A stretch of 64,000 bases of DNA, taken from positions 567,001 through 631,000 of the forward strand of contig CAJHZI010000270.1 of the NCBI GenBank assembly GCA_905160935.1, given 5' to 3'. Origin of the DNA: Enchytraeus crypticus (lineage: Eukaryota > Annelida > Clitellata > Enchytraeida > Enchytraeidae). Made by a program: the position numbers and the translations under genes. The notes below the pieces were generated by a model. The model saw nothing but the letters and a program-made list of their open reading frames with translations, did no database searches and had not been told where the DNA came from. Positions 37,046 to 50,800 of this stretch are shown here, piece by piece. The stretch's first letter is position 1. Every line of letters begins with the position of its first letter.

Positions 37046-38454
37046 TAAATGTTTTTAATTTTAATTAGTTTAATATGATATAATTGGCTCCGTATGTTTT
37101 AAAGGAGGTGCGTTCATTGAACATTATTTTAAATTCTCTCAAAGTTACAGAAAGTTTGATCATTTCATCATAATGTGTCAATCTTTCTTACTATATGAGC
37201 ATTTCTTATAAATCTTCAATTCATTGTTCGATTCTTCCGGATAACAACAAGTCCCATAAGCTTATGAAAATAATTATTTGTGTAGGATACGCATTAAGGA
37301 ATTAAGAATCTTCAAAGGGATTTCATTTCCATTTAATTTAACGTTTAAATGGCATGGGCTAACTTTAAGCAAATGCACGATCGAATGACTTCATTCAATT
37401 AAAATATAAAAATGTCAAAACAAAAACTGTTCAGATCAAAGAAATTTAACCAACATTTATTTTTATATGCATTATAATGGTGAAGATGCTAAAGTAACAT
37501 GAAGAAATATTTAATACAATAAAACAATTAAAATACAAGTCACATATCTAATTTACACATCCATTGCATTATATGAGAACTTGCAGACTGCACGTGAGTA
37601 AGGTAACGACTGCAAAGCCGTTCAGTTAACGAACTCAGCTTAGGGCTACTTAAATCTAGATCTGTCTAGTTCCCATAACTACATAGCTCTACGCTTTAGT
37701 TGAACCAAATTAGCCTATAGTTATATACATTGAAATCTAACATCAACTTATCAAATTTGAAATCTAACATCAGCTACTCAAGATTATTTCTGCAGAAACT
37801 GAATGTTTGGCTGCATATCTTAAATCAAAGCCATGTAAGCTACTTCAATTTAGCGTATTATTTCAGACTAATACAATGCAGCATAGCAAATGAGAATTCT
37901 GCAGCCCTAGAGGATAGTTGCGCTTACATTCCGTATTTTCAAATTCCAATTTTTCAATTTCCTATCACAACAATGTAGTATTACATTTGCGAGGGAATGT
38001 CAAGAGAATTTACAGATATTCCCAGGAATGTCATGGAAATTTACTGATATTCCAATTTCACTCATATATAAAGAGTTCTCTTAGATCGTAGACAGGGAAA
38101 ATTTCAATATTTGGACACACTCATTCAAACACGCTAGTTAATATTTCTATTCTACGCAATAGATCCTCGACTTGTTACAAGTACATAACACCTGTTGCTA
38201 GTTAATAAATAATATAATATACAACATTAAATGACAGCTTTAACGACTTCAATACGTGAGGATTTTTAATCACTGCAATATAACACCGTCATGGCACCAC
38301 TGTTGAAGATGTAACAGCATTGATATAACATCGTATCTTTTCACTTACACACGATGAACGAACAACGGTTATAAACTATCAATAGCACCATTAGAAATTT
38401 TAAATTTAATAATATTTAAACATCAAAAGTTAAAATCAATTTTAAAATGTTATT
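37046..38454. other. AT-rich non-coding stretch
   Basis: Contains a short duplication (GGAATGTCA..GAATTTAC) at 37990-38050 and AAATCTAACATCA doublets at 37733-37770. No exon with conserved motif. Confidence 0.4.
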
Positions 38455-38605
38455 TAGAAATTTAAATCAAATTCGACCAGGTTAGAATTCAAATCTCTAA
38501 GCACCTGTTTAACGTGCACGAGAGTTCTCCACTCCGCCATCCAACCAACGGCTAGCCCAACCCTGAGCACCTTTAAGAGGGGTAGCAACAAAGCTGCCAT
38601 TAAAC
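38455..38605 (-). mobile_element. tRNA-derived SINE remnant
   Basis: On the - strand GGATGGCGGAGTGGAGAACT (A-box-like) is followed by AGAGATTTGAATTCTAACC (degenerate B box) at tRNA-like spacing. Confidence 0.45.
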
Positions 38606-39312
38606 CAGGCTTATCAAGCTATCTAAAAATTAAATTAAAAAATCTAAAAGTCTCCTGAATTTATGATATTTTAAACTAAAGCAATTTTATTCAAAAATAT
38701 GCAATCCTTCAAAACTGCAGAAACTGGTCGACTAGGAATTTCGTTTAGAACCATTATTCGGCAGTACAAGGAGGCTTAGCAAAGAATGAGGATTATACAG
38801 AAGACTGAGGGTAAAATGAAGCTAGCTAGTTACCTGTGCATAATTTAAACACTAATCTTAATAAATTGTTAAATTTTAAAGAGAACAAAAGTCAATATAT
38901 TAAACATATTATGTCAAAGTACATATTATATCTAAGAGATTAGACTTTTAAAGATATTATATCACAAATTTTTATAAGTGGGGGCTTACAGAACACAGAA
39001 CTTACCCAATAAGTGCAAGAATGTTTGTCAAACAGCATTTCACATCAAGCGATAGGTTTATTTCAAATAGAACAATTCGCGACAGATTAATAACACAAAT
39101 AAAATAAAATAAATACGAACCTATAATTAATTATGTGCAATTCTTATTTAGAAGATTTTGTCCTAAATATGCTTGGAATGTAAATAATGCAAACAATAAT
39201 AACCTGTGGAATACTATTAGACCCGCAAAAAGATGTTGGAGGTATTTTAAATAATTAATTAGACACATTTGTCAAACTAGTCTGAAATCATCACAATGTC
39301 AGCGATCTTAAC
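38606..39312. other. AT-rich non-coding stretch
   Basis: Nothing recognised. Confidence 0.4.
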
Positions 39313-39460
39313 TTTCAGTACCCTGGGGATCATTTCGTTCAAATCCGTCAACACTCTGTCTTAATGGTGGTCATCCATCCACGTACTAGTCGGGCCCGAC
39401 ATCGCTTAACTTCGTTCACGGACACGCTTCTAAACCAAGCTAAATCCCACCCCACGTTAT
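39313..39460 (-). mobile_element. 5S rRNA-derived SINE (SINE3 type), better preserved copy
   Basis: On the - strand it reads GTGAACGAAGTTAAGCGATG, then TCGGGCCCGACTAGTACGTG, then GATGGATGACCACC. This aligns along the 3' half of 5S rRNA (GAAGCTAAGCAGGGTCGGGC, GTTAGTACTTGGATGGGAGA, CCGCC). Flanking sequence on both sides resembles that of the copy at 9320-9480, so both belong to one dispersed family. Confidence 0.8.
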
Positions 39461-39599
39461 TATCAAAGGCAGCGATTACGAATAACCATGGAGAAGAAAG
39501 GAAGAAAAAAAGAAAACGACAAAAACATGGGTATCAAACAAGCATTGGAGCCTCCACACTCGTGTGCTGTAAAAAAAACTTACACCCATAGTGGATTCG

Positions 39600-39662
39600 T
39601 TCATCACCATCATCATCATCATCATCATAATCATCATTATCCTCACTTGCATCCTAGTGGAT
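39600..39662 (-). mobile_element. LINE-B/SINE-B tail fragment with (CAT)n
   Basis: (CAT)n run followed by a diverged CACTTGCATCCTAGTGGAT end, duplicated on both sides (AGTGGATTCGTT). Confidence 0.4.
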
Positions 39663-39894
39663 TCGTTAATTTCAAACAAATAAATAAATTCCGTTATATA
39701 GAAATATATTAACTATTACAAATAACAATTTTTAAACTAATCACTCAATGCCGATTTAGAATCTATTTCTATAATACTTTCATACGGCACAGGAAAAATA
39801 ATATCCAACAAACTCTAAGCGTGACAAGAAAAATTGATAAGGCAAAATAAATGGCAAGTGAATGATCACTCTTGGGATACATTTAATATTGTTT

Positions 39895-40045
39895 CAATGG
39901 GCTGAGTCGGTAGCATGTCACTAAGTTGTCCGACTGCAGATAAGTAGGGTGCAGGATTCACCTCTAATGGTCGCCCCCGACGCTAGCATGCTTTGGAGAC
40001 AGGAAACTGACACTAAAATGAACTTAACGTTCAACCTTTTAACAA
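39895..40045 (+). mobile_element. SINE-C
   Basis: GGGCTGAGTCGGTAGCATGT, then GTAGGGTGCAGGATTCACC, then CAGGAAACTGACACTAAAAT: tRNA-like head and the family 3' module. Confidence 0.6.
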
Positions 40046-40504
40046 CAATCATTACTACATAGATAGGAAATAAACTTAAAGGCGAATACATACACTAAAC
40101 GTAAATACATTGCAGTTATTTTCCTTCGAGTGAAACGCGAAACAAGATCATGAAATAAAGCTTATTAAAAATGACGAATTGCTAAATCATTAGACTGTTA
40201 GACCACAGGAAGCATTGAGTAAACATCATAAGTATATTCAACCCATATCATAACCTTTGTCATCAGATGGATAGAGCGGGGATTTAGATAGCATCAATTT
40301 CTAAAATATTTAATTGATGCAAGTTTTTAATACATAGGAATTAAGCCTCCATTACTCAGACATTTAAGCAAAATACATTTGGCTCATCGTTTGGCTCAAC
40401 TGCTGCACATAATTACAGTATGTATATAGGAAACTAATAAGTTGTAAGACATTAAAAAATGCACGCATCCTTCCTATGAGGGCTTCACGAGTAAGTGAAG
40501 ATAG

Positions 40505-40520
40505 TAATTATATATATATA

Positions 40521-40611
<91 letters not shown>

Positions 40612-40630
40612 ATATTATATAGATATATAT
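40505..40630. repeat. (TA)n microsatellite
   Basis: TA run with ATATATTATATA and ACATA interruptions. Confidence 0.9.
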
Positions 40631-40654
40631 GCCTACATATAAAAATTTTATTCC

Positions 40655-40800
40655 CGTTTAGTGTCAGGGAGTGAAGAATACATCAAACGTTAACTATTGT
40701 ACTTGTCATAAGAAGACAATAAACAAGAACAGAGGAAGGCGCAACGGGAAACCACTTCAGAAGCCATATTTTTCCCAAGCAATAGGTTACATAGTGTTTT
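40655..40800 (+). mobile_element. SINE-A fragment
   Basis: Shares GGCGCAACGGGAAACCACTT and AGAAGCCATATTTTTCCCAA with the SINE at 48890. Confidence 0.55.
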
Positions 40801-40828
40801 AATAACTTAATTGAATCAAAAAATTAAT

Positions 40829-40857
40829 TTATATATATATATATATATATATATATC

Positions 40858-40915
<58 letters not shown>

Positions 40916-40941
40916 ATATAATATATATATATATATATTCC
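40829..40941. repeat. (TA)n microsatellite with duplicated end block
   Basis: Two (TA)n runs, each followed by the same CTATATAATATATATA block. Confidence 0.9.
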
Positions 40942-43246
40942 AGTAACATTCTGTCTGGCACAAATGCATACACAGACAGTCTATCATAAACAGCACGGAA
41001 CCTCTGATATACTGCGCACTCTCAGTGGAATTACCGCATGGAACTGCGGATTCAACCATTATATTAATTACATAAAAACTATTATCCATTTTATGCGCTC
41101 CAAAATGATATCAGTAATAATATTAATAGCGAAAAATATTGTATTACTTTCTGTAATGTTCCTTTAAATACCTAAACTTCAAATATACATTGCATGTGTC
41201 TCATTTTTAATCTCAAGGAACAGCAGTAAATCCTTCTAGCTGTTAAAGTTAAGCTACAAGCTACCTAGCGTGCATTGGTATTAACTGATGTCACGCAAAA
41301 ACGTAGTAAACCATAAGCATAAGCAAGATGCATTTAAAACTTAATACCAATAATAATGAAACAGTAATGTTAGGAATATGCAGATTTTACTATAAAATAT
41401 TGAAACTAATATATAAAAAGTCAACTACTTTTCGACGCAGAAAAAAGCACTAAAAGCTAAAATACGTTTATTTCACAATTGTAATCACATATGCAAATTA
41501 GTAGTTCATAATAATTACTACAAATTTTGAAAAATAGCTTAACATGAAATGAAAACCAGAATACAAGTTTCAAATCCCTATGTTACAATTCAATAAGCTA
41601 TAAAATATATGCTTGAAAAATAATATTAATATTGATTCTGTTAATTAGATTGCCGTAAAAACAGAGTACAATGTATAGAGATGCGTACTGTTTGTAAAAT
41701 GCTAAAATAGAGCTACGACAACATTTTATTCGCTAACTTGAAATAAAAAATAGGTAGAAGAGACATCGCACTTAAGGACTGACGATAGCTGCCGTTATAA
41801 TAGATAAAATGGAGCTTTTATAAATAGGGAATGGTAAAATTCTTTAGTATTAACAGATGTTCATATAATAATCAAATGTCAAGTAAATCAATCCATCAAC
41901 GACGGTTCTGGTTTCTTACTACTAAGACGGCAATATGGAAATAATAATATAAGATTAATTATGTATAGTAATTAAGCATATAAATGTGAAAGATTTTCTA
42001 TTAAAATAAATCTAAGAAAGTAAATCTGACATCCACCCAACAATTTTAACATTAATCATAAAGTTAATTGGTTAATATGTTATTATATAAATGATTCAAG
42101 GAATACACATCAAACTATATTACTAATAATATTTAAAAAATAACAATGTAAAATCATCAGATTAGCCTTTATTGAATCCATCAGTTCAGTGTAAATAAAA
42201 ATTATCCATTTTCATCTTTAGACTGAAAATACATAAGCAAATCTGTGCCACAGGAAAGCCTCTTAGTAAATATATTTACATATGCAACTAGCGAAAAACA
42301 TGCAAGACAACTAACAGATCAGAGTAGAAATCAATTGGTCAAAGAACGTTTTGGGCAAAATTGAAATTGCCTCCATAGGATTATTTATACTAAAATATAC
42401 ATGTAAAGTGATTGGAGCGTCCGCTACTTGAAAAATTATGTTGCAAGTTCATAATGTATTTTTAGAATTTAGAAAATGACCATATAACTTCTAAGAATTC
42501 AAGAAACTTAGAAAAACCTATTTTCAAAAAGTATTCTATATATCAAAAGAAATTACCTATGACATTCTGGAAAATTATGTACTCTTAAGTTTTCATTATG
42601 TGAACTAACATTACAAAAAAATTCCATGTAAATATGAAAGCATATTACTCCAATAATAACTTACATTAATATGCCAAAATATTAATATATCTATTACGAC
42701 TTTTTTGCAGAATAAATATAAAATTTAGAATAAAGTTACTATACAGTCTCAAAGCGTTCTTTACAACAGCGTAAAATACATCAATCTGTATCAATTTAAA
42801 TGTATATACAGAAATATATCTAATACAATGAACGTGTAAATTAGAATGCATTCCGAATAGAAAGAGCTAGATTGACAAAATACATCATTAATAACTGATT
42901 GCCAAAAAGCGAATAAAAGTTTATATGTGCAACATCACACACAATATCAACGTTTGTACAAAGGTGCAACATATTTAATAACAATGGTTAAACAGCAAAG
43001 ACAGACAGAACAGTGATGACCTGGTCGTTATTAAATAAAATTTCTTCATTAATTTTACCACGATTACTTCTCACAAGTTCTACGAGGTTGAGAATAACTG
43101 ATCTCAGAGTATACCTGCAATCACAACTAAGACGATTTGATCTCTTTCTATCTAATGTCAATAAGCCAACCTACAGCAGACTCAAGAAGGAGATTTCTCC
43201 GTCTCCGTATTCCACTGAGATTACTTGAGTATCGATGAGATTATGA
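40942..43246. other. AT-rich stretch, probably partly LASP 3' UTR
   Basis: Directly downstream of the LASP stop on the - strand. TTTATT near 42170 would be a - strand AATAAA, giving a 3' UTR of about 1 kb, but I cannot fix the poly(A) site. No other gene is seen. Confidence 0.35.
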
Positions 43247-43426
43247 TTACTTTATCTCTTCGACGTAGTTCGCTGGAAACATGCCACGCTTTCCAGTTCT
43301 TTCGACCGTTCCATACATCCATCCATCGCTGACAGATCTGACGTTAACGACCTTGTCGTTCTCCGCTAAACTCACTTCATCTTCGTCTTGTGCGTCGTAG
43401 TCGTACATGGCCGAGAATGTTGCAGC
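43247..43426 (-). CDS. LASP1: LASP exon 9 (SH3 domain)
   Basis: [20 protein letters not shown], then [20 protein letters not shown] and YVEEIK, TAA at 43247-43249. Acceptor TCCAATCAG. The ALYDY, Trp and Pro-Asn-Tyr positions of SH3 domains are all present (ALYDY as AMYDY). Confidence 0.97.
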   Translation of the reverse strand, partial: AATFSAMYDYDAQDEDEVSLAENDKVVNVRSVSDGWMYGTVERTGKRGMFPANYVEEIK

Positions 43427-46400
43427 CTGATTGGAATGAGGATAAAAGTACAAAATAAATAGAATATAGCACAGTGAAAAAACAACAATGAAGGCATAAT
43501 GTCCCGTTTCTTGTTTTAAAGTGATAACAGAGACATAAAACAGAGTTTGATGCAGCTGCAAGTTCATAGTTGGTTACCAATAGAAATCAAGTTTGCTTGG
43601 GCATTGACTGAAGAGAAAACGAGATCAGAATTAAATTCATGTAGTTAATGTTCTAGCATGAAATTCAAGATATAAGGTAGGGAGAATGTAAAAAGAAAGT
43701 AGATTATTTCAGTGTTCAAGTGAAAAACTGCAAAGAGGATAACAAGAGCAAAAGAGTGAACGATCGACAAGCAAAATATGAAGGAATGTTGGAAACAGCA
43801 AAGACAGAAACTTGTAACAAAAACACCTAAATTAATTTACAAGTTAATATTAACTTTGATATAATCTCATATTGCGACATAACAGTTTGAAAAGGAACCA
43901 AAAGAAAACTGCACCTGCTACTGTATAGCAGAGCGCAGTCAATACTGAGGTATCATCAGCATCATCATCATCAGCATCACCATCACCATCATCATCATCA
44001 TCACTTGAATCCCTGTTGAAATAAGGTCTAGATTAAAAAAATTTGCAGCAGCATCTGAAGCTAGGTGCTCACCAAACGAATGCCCTTTCTGACGTTGATT
44101 AGTATCTTAGTGCCGTGTTGCCTTTTTATGACAGGTACAGTCTACGGTTGGTCAATTCTTCAGCAACCCGGACACAACTTGAGTAATCAATACTGAGGTA
44201 TCACAAAGTGAAACTTACAAGTGCTCTAAAACTGCCGTTTGAAGTACATGCCTATTGCAGAGGGTAAAATGGTTCACTCTATAACTGCCCCCTATCAATC
44301 GATCACTCAAATTTCAGATTATGAGATTCAGAAGCAGCGATTGTGAGTTTGATTGACAACCTATTGCACTGTTTGAAACGCTTTTAAATTAACAAACTGT
44401 AGCATCGAGAAAAAGAGAAATGCCTAATGTACGAACACTAAGAAATGTCAAGTAATCAAATCTATTGTTTTCAATTCTCAATTTATTCCAAAAGTGAAAA
44501 ATTCCATAGTAACGAACAATTAATTGCATATAATAAAGCTTTATTATAGAAGAACACGAACCCCAAGGCTTTCTCCTGGCTCATCGCTATCCTCTTTACC
44601 TGCAAATTTCAATAAAAATAATTGTTTAATAACGCCAATATGTTAAAGAGACCAATTAACTAATATCTTGTTCCGACTTTTGTTTTTAGAAATTCTTATA
44701 AAATTTGTTACAAAACTCTAAAGAACTGCCACTCTGGCAACACAGTTATCATTAGGTAACAAGTACGTAAACGGAAGAGGAGAACCTACTCTCACTGTGA
44801 ATCAAAGTGAGTTTTAACATCATGCTCTTAACAACCATTTCAAGTCATACCACATCCAACAGCATTTCACACGGCCAAATATAAAGACAAGGAGAGCTCT
44901 AAAACTACAATTCACACAAAAAACCTATAATCTTTTTCATCCATGGCATAGAATTGAGAATATTTAATATTTAATATTTTAAAAATGAATTAAATCGGTT
45001 TGACAATACACTATTTCATGAACCTCAAAAAATACCAATAAATAATTGTCCTTGATTCTAGGATTATATCAGAAGGACGTATTGGATCTATCATGGTAGC
45101 TTAATACATGGCTGACAACAGATGACTGACAACAGGTGACAGACAAACAGTTCACTACAGCAGATGACTGACAACAGGTGACAGACAAACAGTTCACTAC
45201 AGCAGATGACTGACAACAGGTGACAGACAAACAGTTCACTACAGCAGACGACTGACAACAGGTGACTGACAAACAGTTCACTACAGCAGATGACTGACAA
45301 CAGGTGACTGACAAACAGTTGACTACAGAAGATGACTGCCAACAGATGACTACAGCAGATGACTGACAACAGATGACTGACAAACAGTTCACTACAGAAG
45401 ATGACTGACAACAGATGACTACAGCAGATGACTGACAACAGGTGACTGACAAACAGTTCACTACAGCAAATGACTGTTAGCATACGACTGGGACAGATAA
45501 GAAGTGATAGACAGCAGAAATTAGATATCAAATGAAATACTTCAACATAGACGTGATACAAACATCGAAGGACAATCTTACAAACTATAATCATACTTTT
45601 ATCAGAAAAGGAGAACCTGATTCGTTATGTTGAGGCTGTTCTTTCACTTCTTCTTGTTCTTCTTCTTTTTGCTGATTCGGCGCAGCGACATCTTCTGCTT
45701 GATTGTTGTGCTGTGTGAATTGCTTCGCCTCTTTTTCTGTCATCGCTTCACTCTTTACCTCGTCACTATGGGCAGTTTCCTGTGCGCCACCCTGAATATC
45801 ACTGTGCACATCACCATGAGTAGCACTGTGTGTATCACTGCTTGTGTCGTTGATCATATTGCTCGAAGTCTCGCCGTCTCTGCCTGGGAACACGTCATCA
45901 GTGTGAGGAGCCGCAGCGGTCGATGAGTTGTGCTGGTCTGGCTCCGATGATGAGCCTATCCCTGACGTCGACACTGCTACATCAATATCAATCAGTCATT
46001 TAATCAATCAATCAATCATTTAATCAATCAATCAATCATTTAATCAATCAATCAATCATTTAATCAATCAATCAGTCATTTAATCAATCAATCACCTGAT
46101 GAGGAGCAACAGTTATCACAGCTATAATTCTACCGGTAGATTCGAGTCCTGGAGGAAAGTCTTAATTTGCAATCTAGAAACACTCTTTATACCAGGCTCT
46201 ATCGAAAAGCTAAAAAAGCTAATGTTAACGTCAGTTTCCTCACTCGAAAGCGACGTCAGTGACGGGCGAGCCCAGGATTTTCATCCGCACATACTGATCC
46301 GCGGTCGGATAGCTTACCGACATCGTCACTGGCTCCAGCCAGTGGCAATGTCTATAAACACTCTTTATACCAGGCTCTATCTATAAACATTCTTTGTACC

Positions 46401-47837
46401 AGGATCTTTCTATAAACACTCTTTATACCAGGCTCTATCTATAAACACTCTTTATACCAGGCTCTATCTATAAACACTCTTTATACCAGGCTCTATCTAT
46501 AAACACTCTTTATACCAGGCTCTATCTATAAACACTCTTTAAACTAGGCTCAATCTATACACACTATCTCTAAACAATCTTTATACCAGGTTCTATCTCA
46601 TCTCTAATGGGTAAACTATACAATAAAATACAAGTAGTTTATGACAGAGACCTGAACTGGCAGAAGATCTGCCAGATTTAGGTTGGGGGGAGAGGGGGAC
46701 GACCTCCTCCCACTCCTGGCTCTGACTCATGCGTGACGACGTGCTGGTGGGTCTGTAGCCTGACGCCAGGGAGCCGTAGTTCTCGTTCACTGGATCATAG
46801 TCCGCTATAGAGCCTATCCTAGAAACTCGTGCAACTCCTTCAACTATAACAACAACAACATTTACCATGGAGCCGATTCTAGAGACTCGTGCAACGTCTT
46901 CAACTGTACAACAACAACAAAGTTTACTATACAGCCGATTCTAGAAACTCGTGCAACGACTTCAACTGTACAACAACAAAGTTTACTATAGAGCCGATTC
47001 TAGAAACTCGCGCAACGCCTTCCACTATACAACAACAACAACAGCACTGTTATAGAGACAATACTAAAAACCTGTGCAAGCCTTCAACTCTACAATAACA
47101 ACAACAACAACATTGTTACATAACAAATCCTAAAAAAATCATGCAACGCCTTCAACTTTTAAACAACAACAACACTGCTATAGACTATAGAGCCAATCCT
47201 AAACAATCATGCAAAGCCTTCAACTTTTAAACAACAACAGCACAGCTACAGAGCCAATCTTAATAAACCGAGCATCCTCCACTGTATAAGAACAATAATA
47301 ACACTGCCATACATTCAGGATTATATCTAAACACCTTCAACTATACAACAGCAACAAAAGTACCGGTATAGATCTGACTTAGTAGAAACCTGCGCAGCAC
47401 TTTCAATTATACAACACAACCACTTAGTCTAAAATTTGTTGTTCAGTTAAAACCATAATATACATCATTTCCTTTTTAATTTACACTGGGATGACAAAAA
47501 CTTTAGTTTGTATGAATTGAAGAATAGTTAGTGTAATGCAAACGTTTGAATAGATATATAAGTTCAAGAACTAAATTTTTCTTAAGATGAAGGGCAAAAA
47601 ATTTAGCTGGTTCTGCAGAATTGAATGAAAGTCAATCAAGAGCAATTTTAGCGAGCTTCAATGAAGTGTGTTGGTAGATTAGATTAGATTAGCTTAGGTT
47701 AGGTTAGGTTAGATTAGATATATAGATAGATAGATATACAGACAGACAGATTGATTGATAGATAGATAGATAGATAGATAGATGGGACAGGTAGATAGAT
47801 AGATAGATAGATAGGAGAGGTAGATAGATAGAGAGCC

Positions 47838-47868
<31 letters not shown>

Positions 47869-50800
47869 AAGAGAGAGAAGGGTTAAATTCAAATAGAAAC
47901 TATGTTACACTATATTGAATGTTTAGATATAACATCAACCGACCCTTCCCCTCAGCGGTGTAAGTAGTGGAATGAGACGTAGCTCGCTCAGAGTAAGGTG
48001 AAGGTCTAACGACGTCTCTCGCAACACCAGGCAGTTTTCTCTCACCAATTGTAGATGTCACTAACAATCAATCAATCAATATATTTATCAGTTAATTAAA
48101 CAGTCAATCGTCGTTCAAAAATTAATCAGCCCATCAAACTGTAGTTCATTTATCAGTTATTATCTTAATCATTCTAGCAATCAGTCATTCACACAATCCA
48201 CAAAGAAATTTAGAAATCAGTCAATCGATCAATCAGATAACCAATTAATGAATGTCTCAGACAACACTGACTTAAGCTATGTTCATTGTTAGTTACAACA
48301 GAAAGATTACAACAAAACAATGTAAATATTTAGCTACAGGTATTTTTTGATACAGCTAAAATAAATTGTTAAACACATTTGCACACAAACTGAGAATTTT
48401 CTATCATCCACATCTTAACTGCACCCTAGTCGAAAGTGTTTACACTTTCTTAAACATTTATAGCAATTACTTGTTTTCTAACTTTAGCTGATTGCTGCTA
48501 CAATTAATCAACCTACAGAGATAGGTAGTATACAGCTCATGCGAGACTCTTTAACTGCATGTGCCTCTCAATAAAACCAACAATTATTAAGCAATACTAA
48601 AATATCCATGCTGCGGCCCAGCCACAATAGAATATACCAACTGCAAACGATGTGCGATCCCCCTTCAAGGGACGAGAGCTGAGCAAGTTATTCTGAAATC
48701 TGTGCTAGCTGCAATTGCGCTATCAAAAGGCAACGATAACTAAGAAAAGAGAAAACGGAGAAAAGTTGAAACAAATGAAAATCACAACAACAGCAACTAA
48801 AATAAGGAGACTCTGTAGCACGTGCGATATGTCATGTGTGTAACCCAAGGAACAGAGGTACATAAATTCAACGCTTTTAACCATAATAAGAAGACCTTAT
48901 CCCCGTGTTGTGCTCGGGTGTGGTTGGACCACTGTAGAATTGGGCAACCGCAAACAATCTGCCGCGTGTACGTAAGAGGTGACTAAAACAGGTGCTGAGG
49001 ATGGTAAGAGGGGACCCACCTCACCATGAAATATTTTCCCCAGGATTAAATGGTAATTAATCCACCTAACTGAAGAAGGCAACGGGAAACCACCTCAGAA
49101 GCCATATTTTTCCCAAGCTATAGGCTACATATGGTATAGATAAGGCATAGACTTTGTGAAGGGATTAACTTGTTGATCTAAGCAGTGCTCTTATGGAGCG
49201 AGAAAGCAGACATTGAGTATGAATATGTACCTTGAATCTGCCACTTGGCAGTGCACTGAAGAGAAGAAGAAGACCTACAGGAAGAAGTGAGGCTCTAAAT
49301 AAATTCCACACATATATAACTATAGTAAGAAGATCTACAGGAAGAAGTGAGGCTATAAATAAATAAATTCAACCTATACAACTGTAATAGGAAGACCTAC
49401 TGGAAGAAGTGAGGCTCTGACGCCGCTCCTCTAATTTCTCGCCGCTCTTGTCTTTGTTCTTGTACTCGACCTGACTGACCAGCTGATTGGCTTGCTTCAC
49501 TCTCTGCGTCTCCGGGTCGTCCGTCACCTGAATCTTAGAGCCCTTGATGTTCTTCTCAAAGTCCTCGTGATACTTTATCTGTTTACAAATATCATATAAA
49601 GTCTTTCCAACTTAGCCTAATCTAATTTTGTCTGCTAAAAGTACAACATACGATACGTAAAGATAATTTATAAAATTAAAAGTTTATCTCGTTTACATGC
49701 AGGCAGCGCAGCAAACGTTAGAGACGTCTGCACTGGCCCAGCCTCTAATGGGCTTAACACGCTTAATGACGTATACAACTACAGAAAATTTAAGTCTTTG
49801 AAATAATAATAAATCCACAGAACAATAATCATAATTACAATCGCAAACAAATGGGGCCTACAATCTGATAGGCGGAAGATTAAGAATGAAGAGAAAATAA
49901 AGAATTAAGCTTTCTCCTGAGGCACATTAAATCTAATTGAATGACTCAGTCAAAAATAATGCCATAGCTATAATCAAGCAATGTTTAGGCACTAGTACTA
50001 TAAATAGAAAGAAATAGAGGAGGGTGTACGGGAGGCATGGAAGGAGTCGAGAGAACATAGAGAATCAGAGTAAATGAGTTCAGAGCAGAGAGACATGGAA
50101 AGAAAGAGAGAACGCTATAGACCACTAGAGAGAGACAACGGGTAAAGCGGCACTGTGCTAGAGAGTTGTTAATGAAATGCTGTCTACATGTAAACATTCC
50201 CATTCACAAGTTTGAAACGTTCTAAACCATCATTAGTAGCAATTACTGCAAATACGGCAACACTCTCCCAACCGTCAATGTTAATATTAACAATTTAAAG
50301 GAGGCCAATTTTACGTCTACTTGCGTTATATAAATTCACAAAATAACAAAAAATTGCTAAGTAGGACACACTCAAAAATAAAGTATACAATCCGAGACTT
50401 CAGCCAAGATACAGCAAGACGAATAAACATACAAATACTACAGGCATTATATCGATCAACTTACAGAAATACACCAACATACCGCACCAGCCATATATAA
50501 AATTTAATTTTAAGTTAAAGTACACTACTCGGTCAAAGTCTCTAGCTTATTACAACTGGAAGTCCCTGGTATATAACGGAAATAGATCTATAAGAAATTT
50601 AGCTTAATTATATATTCCGGTAGAAATTAAGGAAATTAGCGAATCCTATGATATCATTCAAAATTTAGTGAAACAGTTACTAATAACTAATATAAAGATA
50701 TCAGCAAATTTAGTCTTGTTCAATTTTTCTATAACTGTATTTAATAGCTATAACTAACTATACACCATACATAGACACAGTTAATCCATCAGCTGATATA

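Noticed and set aside
45069-45594. Cys/Ser-rich repeat frames on the - strand
   Set aside because: They lie over an intronic 42-base array of LASP between two well-supported exons.
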